The translations under genes were made by a program, and so were the position numbers. Below are positions 33,054 to 48,886 of a stretch of 64,000 nucleotides of DNA, piece by piece. Every line of letters starts with the position of its first letter. The first letter of the stretch is position 1. Under the pieces are notes generated by a model. It was not told the origin of the DNA. It saw only the letters and a list, made by a program, of their open reading frames with translations, and made no database searches. Source of the DNA: Microbispora rosea subsp. aerata (GTDB lineage: Bacteria > Actinomycetota > Actinomycetes > Streptosporangiales > Streptosporangiaceae); contig NZ_BMPY01000030.1 of NCBI RefSeq assembly GCF_014647835.1, positions 28,390 through 92,389 of the forward strand. The letters run 5' to 3'.

Positions 33054-33674
33054 TTACTGGCCGTCCGCCGAGGACGGCTGCGCGTCCGCGGACTCGGCGG
33101 GCTCGGCGGCGTCCGGCCCGTCGGGGGAGTCCGGCGCGTCAGAGGCGTCCGGCGCGGGAGATTCGGCTCCCGCCGAGGGCGCGGCGCCGCCGGAGCCTGT
33201 GCCGGCAGATCCGGTGGCATCGGAGCCGGCGCCGTCCCGGTTCATGCCCGGGAACGCGCCGATTTCCGGCTGCCAGCCGTACGCCCGGGTCGCGCACTCC
33301 TGCGCGGCGAGCGCGGCGATCCGCCGCAGCGCCGGATCCCGGTCGGCGGCGAGCTCGAGGTAGGCGGTGGTGAGCCGCTGCTCCACGAGCACGGCCAGGC
33401 GCACCGCGTCGGCCGGTTTGCGCACCTCGAAGGGCAGGCGATAGGTGGGGTCCGGCTCGGTGGGCGTGCCGCCCCGCTGGGTGATGAGCGTGCGGAGCTG
33501 GTCGCGCCGCGCCCGGTGCGCGTCGAAACCCGCCGTGGCGCGCCTGCGCAGCGGGCCGCTCGTCTTCCCGCCGATCACCCCGTACGCGTACACGGCGGCG
33601 TGCTCGGCGGACAGGGCGCGGCCGAGCGCGTCCACGGCCGGCGTGCGGGCGGGCGCGGTGGCGCTCTCAGTCAC
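33054..33674 (-). CDS. DUF4439 ferritin-like protein
   Basis: 206-residue protein. The first 135 residues are the helical ferritin-like DUF4439 domain with ALSAEHAAVYAYGVIGGKTSG and ECATRAYGWQ; the glutamate/histidine pattern resembles the rubrerythrin fold but metal binding is unproven. The last 70 residues are a Gly/Ser/Ala/Pro/Asp-rich disordered tail. Its ATG lies inside the last codons of the lipoprotein gene upstream (8-bp overlap), so the pair is an operon. The pair often adjoins rimP in actinobacteria. Confidence 0.85.
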   Translation of the reverse strand: MTESATAPARTPAVDALGRALSAEHAAVYAYGVIGGKTSGPLRRRATAGFDAHRARRDQLRTLITQRGGTPTEPDPTYRLPFEVRKPADAVRLAVLVEQRLTTAYLELAADRDPALRRIAALAAQECATRAYGWQPEIGAFPGMNRDGAGSDATGSAGTGSGGAAPSAGAESPAPDASDAPDSPDGPDAAEPAESADAQPSSADGQ

Positions 33675-34164
33675 GCACCCTCCCCAGGGCGACGACGTGG
33701 ACGGCCTCGCACGCGCCGATGCTCGCCAGGAGCTGGGAGAGCGCGGGAGACGCGGTGGCCATCTGCGCCGGGCGCGCCGACGCCGCGCGCCGCTCCGCGT
33801 TCCTGAGGTCCCCGACAGAGACCGCGGACGCGCTCGGCGACGGCGAGGCGGGCGGCGAGCCCGGCGGCGCGGGGCTCGCGGGGACCGTTCCGCTCCGGGG
33901 CGGCAGGAGCGCGCGCAGGGCCTCGAGGTGCGCCGTGTGCCGCTGCCGGAACGGCTCGAGCGCGGCGGCCCGGCCGGGCAGCGCGGCGACGGCGCGCCCG
34001 TACAGCGACACCAGCCGCTCCTTGTCCGCGATCAGCGCGGTGAGCAGCACGGTCTGCGGGTCGGGGGGAGCCGGTGTGGCGGCGGGTTCGGGCGAGGACG
34101 AGGAGCAGCCGGCGACGGCCAGGCCGGCCGCGGCGGCGGACCCCAGCAACGCGCGTCTCGTCAC
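33667..34164 (-). CDS. Tat-exported lipoprotein
   Basis: About 165 residues. The N-terminus has a twin-arginine signal ([20 protein letters not shown]) ending in a lipobox with the lipidated cysteine, followed by [11 protein letters not shown] linker sequence and a helical domain with many Leu/Ala and conserved-looking [11 protein letters not shown]. Function unknown; it is probably the extracytoplasmic partner of the DUF4439 protein encoded next. GTG at 34164 starts directly at the signal; GTG at 34188 is the alternative. Divergent to rimP. Confidence 0.75.
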   Translation of the reverse strand: MTRRALLGSAAAAGLAVAGCSSSSPEPAATPAPPDPQTVLLTALIADKERLVSLYGRAVAALPGRAAALEPFRQRHTAHLEALRALLPPRSGTVPASPAPPGSPPASPSPSASAVSVGDLRNAERRAASARPAQMATASPALSQLLASIGACEAVHVVALGRVRD

Positions 34165-34300
34165 CCGTGCCCCGCCGCTGTGCCTCACGACACAGAATCG
34201 TACGGCTCGCCGCACACTGGTCATCGCCCGTGACCACGGTGATCGCGCGCGTGTCGGATCGCCGCGCGGGTGTGGCGCTGATTCCACCTCCCGGTGTCGA

Positions 34301-34306
34301 TAGGCT
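34301..34306 (+). promoter_or_regulatory. -10 element (TAGGCT) upstream of rimP
   Basis: TAGGCT precedes a leader of about 55 bases before the rimP start at 34365 and likely drives the rimP-nusA-infB operon. No clear -35 hexamer is seen. Confidence 0.35.
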
Positions 34307-34364
34307 GTTGGCACATCGGGCTTGCACTACGGTCACAGGCACTACGGTCATTTGGGAGGTCGGT

Positions 34365-34892
34365 ATGGGCAGCGACGCTCGACGCGGCCGCCTGCTTGAG
34401 CTGCTCGGTCCTGTGGTCGCCGCCGAAGGGTTCGACCTGGAGGACGTGACGATCACGCCGGCGGGCCGCCGGCGGCTGGTGCGCGTCGTGGTGGACCGGG
34501 ACGGCGGTGTGAGCCTGGACGACGTGGCGGATGTGAGCCACTCCGTCTCCAAGCGGCTGGACGAGGTGGACGTCCTCGGCGGCAGCCCGTACGTCCTCGA
34601 GGTCACCTCCCCCGGAGTCGACAGGCCGCTCACCGAGCCCCGCCACTGGCGCCGGGCACGCGGGCGGCTGGTGAAGGCCGAGATGCGTGACGGAACCTCC
34701 GTGGAGGGCCGCGTGATCGAGGCCGACGAGACCGGTGTGGAGCTGGACGGCGCGCGCCGTCTCGCCTACGACGAGCTGGTGCGGGGCCGGGTGCAGGTCG
34801 AGTTCAACCGGCGCGACGCCGGGCTCGACGACGAACTTGAAGAGAACCTCGATGTCGACGAAGACATCGACGACGCCGACGACGAGGGCTAG
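34365..34892 (+). CDS. rimP: Ribosome maturation factor RimP
   Basis: 175-residue RimP, needed for 30S assembly. It shows [28 protein letters not shown] and the hallmark [21 protein letters not shown] (written here only as an identifiable segment around residue 80). The C-terminus is a highly acidic tail rich in Asp and Glu. ATG at 34365 follows GGGAGG. First gene of the nusA operon. Confidence 0.95.
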   Translation: MGSDARRGRLLELLGPVVAAEGFDLEDVTITPAGRRRLVRVVVDRDGGVSLDDVADVSHSVSKRLDEVDVLGGSPYVLEVTSPGVDRPLTEPRHWRRARGRLVKAEMRDGTSVEGRVIEADETGVELDGARRLAYDELVRGRVQVEFNRRDAGLDDELEENLDVDEDIDDADDEG

Positions 34893-34903
34893 GGGGGAGC
34901 CTT

Positions 34904-35905
34904 GTGGACATTGACATGAGCGTCCTGCGCAGCCTGGAGCGGGAGAAGGACATCTCCTTCGACCTGGTCGTCAAGGCGATCGAGGACGCGCTGCTCATCG
35001 CGTACTTCCGTACGGAGGGCGCGGCGCAGAAGGCCCGCGCCGAGCTGGACCGCGAGACGGGCCACGTGATCATCTGGGCCGCCGAGCTGGACGAGAACGG
35101 CGACGTCGTGCGGGAGTACGACGACACCCCGTCCAACTTCAGCCGGATCGCCGCCACCACCGCCAAGCAGGTGATCCTGCAGCAGCTGCGCGACGCCGAG
35201 GACGAGGTGAACTTCGGCGAGTTCGCCAGCCGCGAGGGCGAGCTGGTCGCGGGCGTCATCCAGCAGGGCAAGGACCCGCGGGTGGTGCTGGTCGACCTCG
35301 GCAAGATCGAGGCGATCCTGCCGCACAACGAGCAGGTCCCGGGCGAGGAGTACGCGCACGGCGAGCGCATCCGCTGCTACGTGGTGCAGGTGAAGAAGGG
35401 GCCCAAGGGACCGTCGGTCACCCTTTCGCGCACCCACCCCAACCTCGTGAAGAAGCTTTTCGCGCTGGAGGTGCCGGAGATCGCGGACGGCACGGTGGAG
35501 ATCGCCGCCATCGCCCGCGAGGCCGGCCACCGCACCAAGATCGCGGTGAGGTCGCGCAAGCCCGGCGTCAACGCCAAGGGCGCCTGCATCGGCCCGATGG
35601 GCTCGCGCGTGCGCAACGTGATGACGGAGCTGCACGGCGAGAAGATCGACATCATCGACTGGTCGGAGGATCCGGCCGAGTTCGTCGGGAATGCCCTGTC
35701 GCCCGCGCGTGTTTCCCGTGTCGAGGTGGTCGACGCCGAGAACCGCACCGCGCGCGTGATCGTGCCCGACTACCAGTTGTCCCTGGCGATCGGCAAGGAG
35801 GGGCAGAACGCCCGCCTCGCCAACCGCCTCACGGGCTGGCGGATCGACATCCGGCCGGACACCGAGCAGGCACCCGCTGATCCCGCAGATGCGTCGGCGA
35901 GGTAA
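34904..35905 (+). CDS. nusA: Transcription termination/antitermination factor NusA
   Basis: 333-residue actinobacterial-length NusA that binds RNA polymerase and nascent RNA. The order is N-terminal RNAP-binding domain (about 1-105), S1 domain ([20 protein letters not shown]), then two KH domains with [16 protein letters not shown] and [19 protein letters not shown]. It lacks the C-terminal acidic repeats of E. coli NusA. GTG at 34904, 11 bp after rimP. Confidence 0.96.
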   Translation: MDIDMSVLRSLEREKDISFDLVVKAIEDALLIAYFRTEGAAQKARAELDRETGHVIIWAAELDENGDVVREYDDTPSNFSRIAATTAKQVILQQLRDAEDEVNFGEFASREGELVAGVIQQGKDPRVVLVDLGKIEAILPHNEQVPGEEYAHGERIRCYVVQVKKGPKGPSVTLSRTHPNLVKKLFALEVPEIADGTVEIAAIAREAGHRTKIAVRSRKPGVNAKGACIGPMGSRVRNVMTELHGEKIDIIDWSEDPAEFVGNALSPARVSRVEVVDAENRTARVIVPDYQLSLAIGKEGQNARLANRLTGWRIDIRPDTEQAPADPADASAR

Positions 35906-36191
35906 GCTGGAATATGGTTGCCAGGCAGCCCCGTTGAGAACGTGCGTGGGCTGTCGGGTTCGCACGGTAAAGTCCGAGTTGCTCCGCCTGGTCGTGGTCG
36001 AGGGCGTGATCGTCCCCGATACGCGTGGACGGCTGCCGGGACGCGGCGCCTCGCTGCACCCGTCCCCGCGCTGTCTGGAGCTCGCCGAGCGTCGCCGGGC
36101 GTTTCCTCGCGCGTTCCGCGCGGAGGGACCGCTCGACACGTCGCTTCTGCGGGCTCACTTGGAGGGGTTGACGCCGGGTCGGTCCGGGTGA
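35889..36191 (+). CDS. ylxR: YlxR family RNA-binding protein (DUF448)
   Basis: Up to 100 residues with the YlxR signature [20 protein letters not shown] and [19 protein letters not shown]. The fold binds nucleic acid; members sit between nusA and infB in most Gram-positives and affect rnpB expression or RNase P function in some. ATG at 35889 overlaps the nusA end by 17 bp; a TTG at 35934, directly before RTCVGCR, is a possible shorter start. Confidence 0.85.
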   Translation: MRRRGKLEYGCQAAPLRTCVGCRVRTVKSELLRLVVVEGVIVPDTRGRLPGRGASLHPSPRCLELAERRRAFPRAFRAEGPLDTSLLRAHLEGLTPGRSG

Positions 36192-36378
36192 ATGGTTACC
36201 GCTGGCCCTCGGTATCGGCTCCGAGAGCCAGGGCACGACGAATTTGTCACGTAGGACGCCGAGTTGATGGGCGGAGTCAGATTGCTATGAGCGCCTGATG
36301 AGCACGCGGCGATGAGTACGTTCAGGTAGCGACGGTCCGGCGGCACTGCGAGCCTCCCGGGCCGAGTTAGGGAGTGCA

Positions 36379-39432
<3,054 letters not shown>

Positions 39433-39499
39433 CGTGCCGTCCCGCCGCCCCCGCGTCCTGCGGGGGCGGCGGCGGGCGTCGGTGACGTGGTGACGACCC

Positions 39500-39799
39500 A
39501 TGTTCATCGGAGCTCTGAGTCTCGACATCCTGCTCGGCGACGTCCGCTCGCTGAAGCAGAAGCGCTCGGTGGTCCGGCCGATCATCGCCGAGATCCAGCG
39601 TAAATACCCCGCCGTCGCCGTCGCCGAGGCGGGCCACCTCGACCTGCACCGCCGCGCCGAGATCGGCGTCGCCGTGGTGTCGGCGACCGCGGCCAACTGC
39701 GACGAGGTGCTGAACGCCTGCGAACGCCTGGTCGCCTACCACCCCGAGATCGAGCTGCTGTCCGCGCGGCGGCGGCTCTTCAACGACCACGAGGAATAG
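39500..39799 (+). CDS. ylxP: DUF503 (YlxP-like) protein
   Basis: 99-residue protein matching DUF503: MFIGALSLDILLGDVRSLKQ and KRSVVRPIIAEIQRKYPAVAV. The family regularly lies between infB and rbfA and is thought to contribute to ribosome function; the biochemical role is unknown. Confidence 0.88.
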   Translation: MFIGALSLDILLGDVRSLKQKRSVVRPIIAEIQRKYPAVAVAEAGHLDLHRRAEIGVAVVSATAANCDEVLNACERLVAYHPEIELLSARRRLFNDHEE

Positions 39800-39847
39800 A
39801 CGGCCGGGGCCCGCGCGTCAGCCGTACGAATACGAGGGAGCGTGAGC

Positions 39848-40336
39848 ATGGACGCAGCGCGCGCCAGGAAGCTGGCCGATCGCATCCAGCAGGTGGTCGC
39901 GGAGATGCTCGAGCGGCGGATCAAGGATCCGCGGCTGGGGTTCGTGACGGTGACCGACGCCAGGGTCACCGCCGACCTGAGCGACGCGACCGTCTACTAC
40001 ACGGTCTTCGGCTCCGAGGCGGAACGCGCCGACACGGCGGCCGCGCTGGAGAGCGCGAAGGGCGTCATCCGCTCGGAGGTCGGCCGGCAGACCGGCCTGC
40101 GGCACACCCCCAGCCTCACGTTCGTGCACGACCCGCTCCCCGACAGCGCCCGCCACATGGACGACCTGTTCGCCCTGGCCAGGGCCAAGGACGCGGAGAT
40201 CGCCCGCCAGGCGGCGAACGCGCAGTTCGCCGGGGACGCCGACCCCTACCGCTTCGGCGACGAGGCCGACGCCGAGACCGCCGAGGAGGAGGGCGAGGAC
40301 GAGCCCACCGGCCGGGCGGGGCGCCCCGCCCGGTGA
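39848..40336 (+). CDS. rbfA: Ribosome-binding factor A
   Basis: 162-residue RbfA, which helps mature the 5' end of 16S rRNA in the 30S subunit. It shows [40 protein letters not shown] and [12 protein letters not shown]. The C-terminal 35 residues are an acidic, disordered tail. ATG at 39848 is chosen since GAGGGAG is 7 bases upstream; GTG at 39842 is only one base from it. The stop codon overlaps the next start (GTGA). Confidence 0.93.
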   Translation: MDAARARKLADRIQQVVAEMLERRIKDPRLGFVTVTDARVTADLSDATVYYTVFGSEAERADTAAALESAKGVIRSEVGRQTGLRHTPSLTFVHDPLPDSARHMDDLFALARAKDAEIARQAANAQFAGDADPYRFGDEADAETAEEEGEDEPTGRAGRPAR

Positions 40337-41361
40337 CCGTGAACGACAGCGCCGTCGGCGAGGAGGACTGGCGGCGCGCGACCGATCTCATCCGCGCCGC
40401 CGGGACGACGGCGCTCGCCTGCCACGTGTCCCCCGACGGGGACGCCCTCGGCTCGATGCTGGGCCTCGGGCTGGCGCTGGCGCGCGCCGGGAAGAAGGTC
40501 GTCGCCTCCTTCGGCGACCGCGTCTTCACGGTGCCCCGGCTCCTGCGGTTCCTGCCCGGGCAGGACCTGCTGGTGGAGCCCTCGGCCTACCCCGCCGAGC
40601 CCGACCTGATGATCACCTTCGACGCCTCCACGATGGAGCGGCTGGGCCTGCTCGCGCCCCACGCGGGCAAGGCCCGCGAGCTCGTCGTGATCGACCATCA
40701 CGTGTCGAACACCCGCTTCGGGACGGTCCACCTGGTCGATCCCTCGGCCGCCTCGACCACGATGGTCGTGGAGAGGCTCATCGACCGGCTCGGCCTCCGG
40801 GCCGACCGTGACGTCGCCACCTGCCTGTACGCGGGCCTGGTGACCGACACCGGCTCCTTCCGGCACTCCATCACCACTCCGGCCGCCCACGCCATGGCCG
40901 GGCGGCTGCTGGCCACGGGGATCCATCCGGAGGAGATCGCCCGGGAGCTGTGGGACCGCTCGCCGTTCGCGTACCTGCGGGTGCTCGGCACGGCGCTCGG
41001 GCGGGCCACGCTGGAGCCGGACGCCGCCGGCGGCCTGGGGCTGGTGTGGACCTTCGTGAGCCGCGCCGACCGCGCCGCGGAGGGCCTGCCGTACGACGAG
41101 GTGGAAGGCGTGATCGACGTCGTGCGCCGGGTCGACGAGGCGGAGGTCGCGGTCGTGCTCAAGGAGGACGACGAGGGCGGCTGGAACGTGTCGGTCCGCT
41201 CCAAGGGGGCGGTGGACGTGGCCCGCGCCTGCGCCGCGCTCGGCGGCGGCGGCCATCCGCGTGCCGCCGGGTTCTCCTCGGCGACGTCCGTGGCGGACAC
41301 GATGGCCGCCCTGCGCCCCCTGCTCACCGACCCGCCGACCTCGCATTGGACTTCGCCATGA
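40333..41361 (+). CDS. DHH family phosphoesterase (NrnA-like oligoribonuclease/pAp phosphatase)
   Basis: 342-residue DHH/DHHA1 protein. The metal-binding motifs are [27 protein letters not shown] and TDTGSFRH; the C-terminal substrate-binding DHHA1 segment has [14 protein letters not shown]. NrnA-type enzymes degrade 2-5 nt RNAs and dephosphorylate pAp. The GTG start overlaps the rbfA stop by 4 bp and the stop overlaps the truB start, giving tight translational coupling. Confidence 0.9.
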   Translation: MTVNDSAVGEEDWRRATDLIRAAGTTALACHVSPDGDALGSMLGLGLALARAGKKVVASFGDRVFTVPRLLRFLPGQDLLVEPSAYPAEPDLMITFDASTMERLGLLAPHAGKARELVVIDHHVSNTRFGTVHLVDPSAASTTMVVERLIDRLGLRADRDVATCLYAGLVTDTGSFRHSITTPAAHAMAGRLLATGIHPEEIARELWDRSPFAYLRVLGTALGRATLEPDAAGGLGLVWTFVSRADRAAEGLPYDEVEGVIDVVRRVDEAEVAVVLKEDDEGGWNVSVRSKGAVDVARACAALGGGGHPRAAGFSSATSVADTMAALRPLLTDPPTSHWTSP

Positions 41362-42272
41362 GCACGGCCAAGCCGAGAAGAACGCAGCCCAGAAGGACCC
41401 CGCCGCCGAGCGGGCTGATCATCGTGGACAAGCCGGCCGACTGGACGTCGCACGACGTGGTCGGCAAGATGCGCGGCATCGCGGGCACCCGCAAGGTCGG
41501 CCACGCCGGCACGCTCGACCCGATGGCCACCGGCGTGCTGGTGATCGGGGTGGAGAAGGCGACGCGCCTGCTCGGGCACCTCGCGCTGACCGAGAAGGTC
41601 TACGAGGCGACGATCCGCCTCGGCGTGACGACGAACACCGACGACGCCGAGGGCGAGGTGACCGCCACCACTCCCGCCGGGCACGTGACCGACGAGCAGG
41701 TGCGCAAGGGCGTCGCCGCGCTCACCGGCGAGATCATGCAGGTGCCGCCGCAGGTGAGCGCCATCAAGGTCGACGGCCAGCGGGCCTACAAGCGGGCCCG
41801 CGCCGGCGAGGAGGTGGCGCTGGCCGCCCGGCCGGTCACCATCCACGCGTTCGAGGTGGGGGAGATCAGGCGCACCCCGGAGACGGTGGACCTGGACGCG
41901 GTGATCACCTGTTCGAGCGGCACCTACATCCGGGCGCTGGCCCGCGACCTCGGCGCGTCGCTCGGCGTCGGCGGCCACCTCACCCGGCTGCGCCGCACCC
42001 GGGTCGGGCCGTACGGCATCGAGGCGGCCCGCACGATCGACGACCTGGCCAGGGAGTGCGTCATCATGCCGATGGGCGAGGCGGTGGCGGCGGCCTTCCC
42101 CCGCAGGGACGTGAACGAGGACGAGGCGCGGCTGGTCGCGCACGGCGGGCGGCTGCGCGCGGCGGGCCTCGGGCCGGGCCCGATCGGCGTCTTCGGGCCG
42201 GACGGCACGCTGCTCGCGCTCGCCGAGGAGCGCGGCGGGACGGCCCGGCCCCTGGTGGTCTTCGCCTCCTGA
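41358..42272 (+). CDS. truB: tRNA pseudouridine(55) synthase TruB
   Basis: 304-residue enzyme making pseudouridine-55 in the T loop of tRNAs. The catalytic aspartate is in GHAGTLDPMATGVL (about residue 49), with KVYEATIRLGVTT and CSSGTYIRALARDLG also visible. The ATG overlaps the stop of the upstream DHH gene (ATGA). The C-terminus carries a small PUA-like extension. Confidence 0.95.
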   Translation: MSTAKPRRTQPRRTPPPSGLIIVDKPADWTSHDVVGKMRGIAGTRKVGHAGTLDPMATGVLVIGVEKATRLLGHLALTEKVYEATIRLGVTTNTDDAEGEVTATTPAGHVTDEQVRKGVAALTGEIMQVPPQVSAIKVDGQRAYKRARAGEEVALAARPVTIHAFEVGEIRRTPETVDLDAVITCSSGTYIRALARDLGASLGVGGHLTRLRRTRVGPYGIEAARTIDDLARECVIMPMGEAVAAAFPRRDVNEDEARLVAHGGRLRAAGLGPGPIGVFGPDGTLLALAEERGGTARPLVVFAS

Positions 42273-42398
42273 CGGCGGGGGCTGGTTCCCGGGCGCCGCC
42301 GGGGGCATGGCAGTCTTGTCTACTGCGCGCTTCCCAAGCGAGGCAACTCAGCCGTCTTGCCCGACGGCAAGGCGATTGGACACAGAAGCGAGGTCGAG

Positions 42399-43343
42399 GT
42401 GCAGAGCTGGCACGGGCTGGACGAGGTCCCGCAGGGCTGGGGCAGGTCCGTCGTCACGATCGGCGTGTTCGACGGCGTGCATCTCGGTCACCAGCAGCTG
42501 GTGGCCCGCGCGGTGGGCCTGGCCCGCGAACTGGGGCTGCCCGCGGTGGCGGTCACCTTCGACCCGCACCCCGACGAGGTCGTGCGGCCCGGCAGTCACC
42601 CGCCGCTGCTCACGACCGTCGGCCGCAGGGCCGAGCTGCTGTCCGCGCTGGGCGTGGACGCGGTGTGCGTGCTGCCGTTCACGCTGGAGTTCTCCCGGAT
42701 GTCGCCGGACGAGTTCGTCCAGACGGCGCTGGTCGACCGGCTGCACGCCGCGGCGGTCGTGGTGGGGGAGAACTTCCGCTTCGGCCACAAGGCGTCGGGC
42801 GACCTGGAGACGCTGCGGACGCTGGGGGAGAAGTACGACTTCCAGGCCGAGGGCGTGCCCCTGGTCAGCGACGGCGACGCCATCTCCTCCACCGTGATCC
42901 GCGAGCGGATCGCCGCGGGCGACGTCGCGGGCGCCGCCGCCCTGCTCGGCCGTCCCCACCGGGTGGAGGGCGTGGTGGTCCGCGGCCACCAGCGCGGCCG
43001 GGCGCTCGGCTTCCCCACCGCCAACGTCGAGTCGCCGCAGCACACCGCCATCCCGGCCGAGGGTGTCTACGCGGGATGGCTGCAGTGCGTGCAGAGCCCC
43101 TCGCCGCACGAGGGGGAGCGCTGGCCGGCCGCGATCTCGATCGGGACCAACCCCACCTTCGACGGGGTGGAGCGCACGGTCGAGGCGTACGCGCTGGACC
43201 GCGACGACCTGGACCTGTACGGCGCGCACGTGGCCGTGGACTTCGGCGAGCGGTTGCGCGACACGCTCAAGTTCGACTCGGTCGAGGCGCTGATCGAGCA
43301 GATGCACGACGACGTGGCCAGGGCCCGGGCGTTCACGTCCTGA
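42399..43343 (+). CDS. ribF: Bifunctional riboflavin kinase/FAD synthetase
   Basis: 314-residue enzyme that converts riboflavin to FMN and FAD. The N-terminal nucleotidyltransferase has TIGVFDGVHLGHQQLV, TFDPHPDEVV and SSTVIRERIAAGDV; the C-terminal kinase has GRALGFPTANVE and the NPTFDG segment. GTG at 42399 gives the family-typical VQSWHGLDEVPQGWGRS start; a TTG at 42357 is less likely. Confidence 0.95.
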   Translation: MQSWHGLDEVPQGWGRSVVTIGVFDGVHLGHQQLVARAVGLARELGLPAVAVTFDPHPDEVVRPGSHPPLLTTVGRRAELLSALGVDAVCVLPFTLEFSRMSPDEFVQTALVDRLHAAAVVVGENFRFGHKASGDLETLRTLGEKYDFQAEGVPLVSDGDAISSTVIRERIAAGDVAGAAALLGRPHRVEGVVVRGHQRGRALGFPTANVESPQHTAIPAEGVYAGWLQCVQSPSPHEGERWPAAISIGTNPTFDGVERTVEAYALDRDDLDLYGAHVAVDFGERLRDTLKFDSVEALIEQMHDDVARARAFTS

Positions 43344-43509
43344 AGGGCCGGGGTGACGCGGCGTGTCCTACAGGCTGGTAGGGTTGTGTTTCAGCCATGC
43401 TCAGGCGGCGTAAGCCGTCCGGCTGTCCTGTCACGGCGACTGTAGGCACGCACGGTCGTTCGCGGGATGGGAACTGTTGCGCGTGCCATCTCTTCAGAAT
43501 GGAGAAGCA

Positions 43510-43779
43510 GTGTCGCTTGACGCCGCTACCACCAAGGCCATCATCAGCGAGTACGGCACCAAAGAGGGTGACACCGGGTCGCCGGAGGTCCAGATCGCGC
43601 TTCTGAGCAAGCGGATCAGCGACCTGACCGAGCACCTGAAGACGCACAAGCACGACCACCACAGCCGCCGTGGTCTGCTCCTGCTGGTGGGCCGCCGCCG
43701 CCGGCTGCTGAAGTACCTGCAGGCCAAGGACATCACCCGCTACCGCTCCCTCATTGAGCGGCTGGGCCTTCGCCGATAA
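43510..43779 (+). CDS. rpsO: 30S ribosomal protein S15
   Basis: 89-residue S15, which binds the 16S rRNA central domain and organises the platform. It shows [20 protein letters not shown] and [20 protein letters not shown], essentially the standard sequence. GTG at 43510 follows GGAGAAGCA. A strong terminator follows; pnp is the next gene, as in many bacteria. Confidence 0.97.
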   Translation: MSLDAATTKAIISEYGTKEGDTGSPEVQIALLSKRISDLTEHLKTHKHDHHSRRGLLLLVGRRRRLLKYLQAKDITRYRSLIERLGLRR

Positions 43780-43786
43780 GGTGAGG

Positions 43787-43816
43787 AAGGAGCGGCGATT
43801 CTTCGCCGCTCCTTTT
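43787..43816 (+). terminator. Terminator after rpsO
   Basis: AAGGAGCGGCGA-N4-TCGCCGCTCCTT forms a perfect 12-bp stem followed by TT(CC), starting 8 bases after the rpsO stop. It may also act as an RNase processing signal before pnp. Confidence 0.85.
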
Positions 43817-44077
43817 CCATAACCGGCGATGATGAAGCCGGCCACACCGGCCGGAGCACAGACAACCGAATAGCCGAGACCAAGTGCCCCGCGTCCGCAA
43901 GCAAGCCGCAGCGCGATCCCGCGGCGTGAGAGGGCCGGTCCTCGGTAGTGGCCCCCGGTCGGCACGACGACAGTCATGAGGACGGACCGGGCGCTTCGAT
44001 CGAAGACCGGCGCTGCACCTGAACGGGGAGCCCGGCATCCGAGGACGCGGGAGACCGACCCGAAGAGGAGGTCCCCC
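43817..44077 (+). other. Leader region of pnp
   Basis: About 260 bp without a gene between the rpsO terminator and pnp. It contains GCCGGCC-ACA-CCGGCC-like hairpin potential near 43835-43853. In Streptomyces the pnp leader is a known RNase III target; here that is only inference by position. Confidence 0.4.
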
Positions 44078-46389
44078 GTGGAGGGTGTCCACAGCACGGA
44101 GGCCGTTATCGACAACGGCCCATTCGGCACGCGTACGATCAGGTTCGAGACCGGGCGGCTGGCCCGGCAGGCGGCCGGCAGCGCCGTCGCGTACCTGGAC
44201 GACGAGACCATGATCTTGTCGGCGACGACCGCGTCCAAGCATCCCAAGGAGAGCCTGGACTTCTTCCCGCTCACGGTCGACGTCGAGGAGCGGATGTACG
44301 CCGCCGGCCGCATTCCCGGCTCGTTCTTCCGCCGGGAGGGCAGGCCGTCCGAGGACGCGATCCTCACCTGCCGTCTCATCGACCGGCCGCTGCGCCCGTC
44401 GTTCGTGAAGGGGCTGCGCAACGAGGTCCAGATCGTCGCGACGGTCATGGCCCTGCACCCCGAGCACCTGTACGACGTGATCGCGATCAACGCCGCGAGC
44501 ATGTCCACGCAGCTCGCCGGGCTGCCGTTCTCCGGCCCGATCGGCGGCGTGCGCGTCGCGCTGATCGAGGGCCAGTGGGTGGCGTTCCCGACCCACACCG
44601 AGCTGGAGCGCGCCACGTTCGACATGGTCGTCGCCGGGCGCGTCCTGCCCGACGGCGACGTGGCGATCATGATGGTCGAGGCCGAGTCGACCCGCAACAC
44701 GCTCAAGCTGGTCGCCGAGGGCGCGGTCGCCCCGACCGAGGAGGTCGTGGCCCAGGGCCTGGAGGCCGCCAAGCCGTTCATCAAGGTGCTCTGCGAGGCC
44801 CAGGCGAAGCTCGCCGAGGTCGCCGCGAAGCCGACCGCCGAATATCCGATCTTCCTCGACTACCAGGACGACGTCCTGGAGGCCGTCACCGCGGCGGTCA
44901 AGAGCGAGCTCGCCTCCGCGCTGACGATCGCGTCCAAGCAGGAGCGCGAGATCGAGATCGAGCGCGTCAAGATGCTGGCGGCCGAGAAGCTGCTGCCCGA
45001 CTTCGAGGGCCGCGAGAAGGAGATCGGCGCCGCGTTCCGGGCGCTCACCAAGAAGCTGATGCGCGACCGCGTCATCAACGAGGGCATCCGCATCGACGGG
45101 CGTGGCCCCAAGGACATCAGGCAGCTCAACGCCGAGGTCCACGTGGTGCCGCGGGTGCACGGATCGGCGCTGTTCGAGCGGGGCGAGACGCAGATCCTCG
45201 GCGTGACGACGCTGAACATGCTGCGCATGGAGCAGATGATCGACACGCTCAACCCCGAGCGCACCAAGCGCTACATGCACAACTACAACTTCCCGCCGTA
45301 CTCCACGGGTGAGACGGGCCGCGTCGGCTCGCCGAAGCGCCGCGAGATCGGCCACGGCGCGCTGGCCGAGCGGGCGCTGATCCCCGTGCTGCCGTCGCGC
45401 GAGGAGTTCCCCTACGCCATCCGGCAGGTGTCGGAGGCGATCGGGTCGAACGGCTCGACCTCGATGGGGTCGGTGTGCGCCTCCACGATGTCCCTGCTCG
45501 ACGCGGGTGTGCCGCTCAAGGAGATGGTCGCCGGCATCGCGATGGGCCTCATCGGCGAGGGCGACACCTACGTCACGCTGACCGACATCCTCGGCGCCGA
45601 GGACGCCATGGGCGACATGGACTTCAAGGTCGCCGGCACCAAGGACCTGATCACCGCGCTCCAGCTCGACACCAAGCTGGACGGCATCCCGGCCCACGTG
45701 CTCGCCGCCGCGCTGAAGCAGGCGAGGGGCGCCCGGCTGGCGATCCTGGAGGTCATGCAGGAGGCCATCGACGCCCCGGCGGAGATGAACCCGACCGCGC
45801 CGCGCATCATCACCATCAAGGTCCCGGTCGACAAGATCGGCGAGGTCATCGGGCCCAAGGGCAAGATGATCAACCAGATCCAGGACGACACGGGCGCCGA
45901 GATCACGATCGAGGACGACGGCACGATCTACATCGGCGCCACCGACGGCCCGTCCGCCGAGGCCGCCCGCGCGCTGATCAACGGCATCGCGAACCCGCAC
46001 ATGCCGGAGGTCGGCGAGCGTTACCTGGGGACGGTCGTCAAGATCGCCGCGTTCGGCGCGTTCGTCTCGCTGCTGCCGGGCAAGGACGGCCTGCTGCACG
46101 TCTCGCAGATCCGCAAGCTGCACGGCGGCCGGCGGATCGAGAACGTCGAGGACGTCATGAGCGTCGGCGAGAAGATCCAGGTGGAGATCGCCGAGATCGA
46201 CTCGCGCGGCAAGCTCTCGCTGGTCCCGGTCGAGGTGATCGAGAAGGAGGCCGCCGAGAAGGAGGCCGCGGAGAAGGCCGCCGCCGAGAACGGCGAGGCC
46301 GCGCAGGCCGCGCCCGCGGAGGAGGAGCAGCCGCAGCCGCGCCGCCGTAGCCGCAGCCGTACCCGCGCCGGACGGGACGAGCGTAACTC

Positions 46390-46393
<4 letters not shown>
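44078..46393 (+). CDS. pnp: Polyribonucleotide nucleotidyltransferase
   Basis: 771-residue PNPase, the phosphorolytic 3'-5' exoribonuclease. Two RNase PH-like domains flank a helical domain ([20 protein letters not shown] in the first; [21 protein letters not shown] in the second). The KH domain has [13 protein letters not shown] and the S1 domain [21 protein letters not shown] Lys/Glu/Ala then Arg-rich tail ends the protein. GTG at 44078 follows GAGGAGG. The stop overlaps the next start (GTGA). Confidence 0.97.
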
Positions 46394-48647
<2,254 letters not shown>

Positions 48648-48747
48648 CGGGTTTCACAGTCCGACAGCCGCGCCGCCCGGCCTGCCGTCGTGGTCGTGTG
48701 AGGCCGTGCCCGGCATCACGCCCTCCCCGGCAGGCCCTTGGGTGACG

Positions 48748-48785
48748 GAGAGGCCCTCGGCCCGTTCGGGGGCCGAGGGCCTCTC
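48748..48785 (+). terminator. Strong hairpin after dapB
   Basis: GAGAGGCCCTCGGCCC pairs with GGGCCGAGGGCCTCTC, a perfect 16-bp stem with a 6-base loop. It has no T tract. It lies between the convergent dapB and menA genes and may serve both. Confidence 0.7.
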
Positions 48786-48886
48786 TGCCGAACAGCTTCA
48801 GTCGCCGGCGTAGCGCTCACAGCCGCACGGCACCGGGGGCTATGGGTCCTGTCCGGGTTGGGCGTAACCACCCCTGGGAGCGGCCG

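Noticed and set aside
32524-33363. Several plus-strand ORFs with Arg/Ala/Pro repeats
   Set aside because: They are products of the GC-rich repeat array in three frames and of antisense to the DUF4439 gene.
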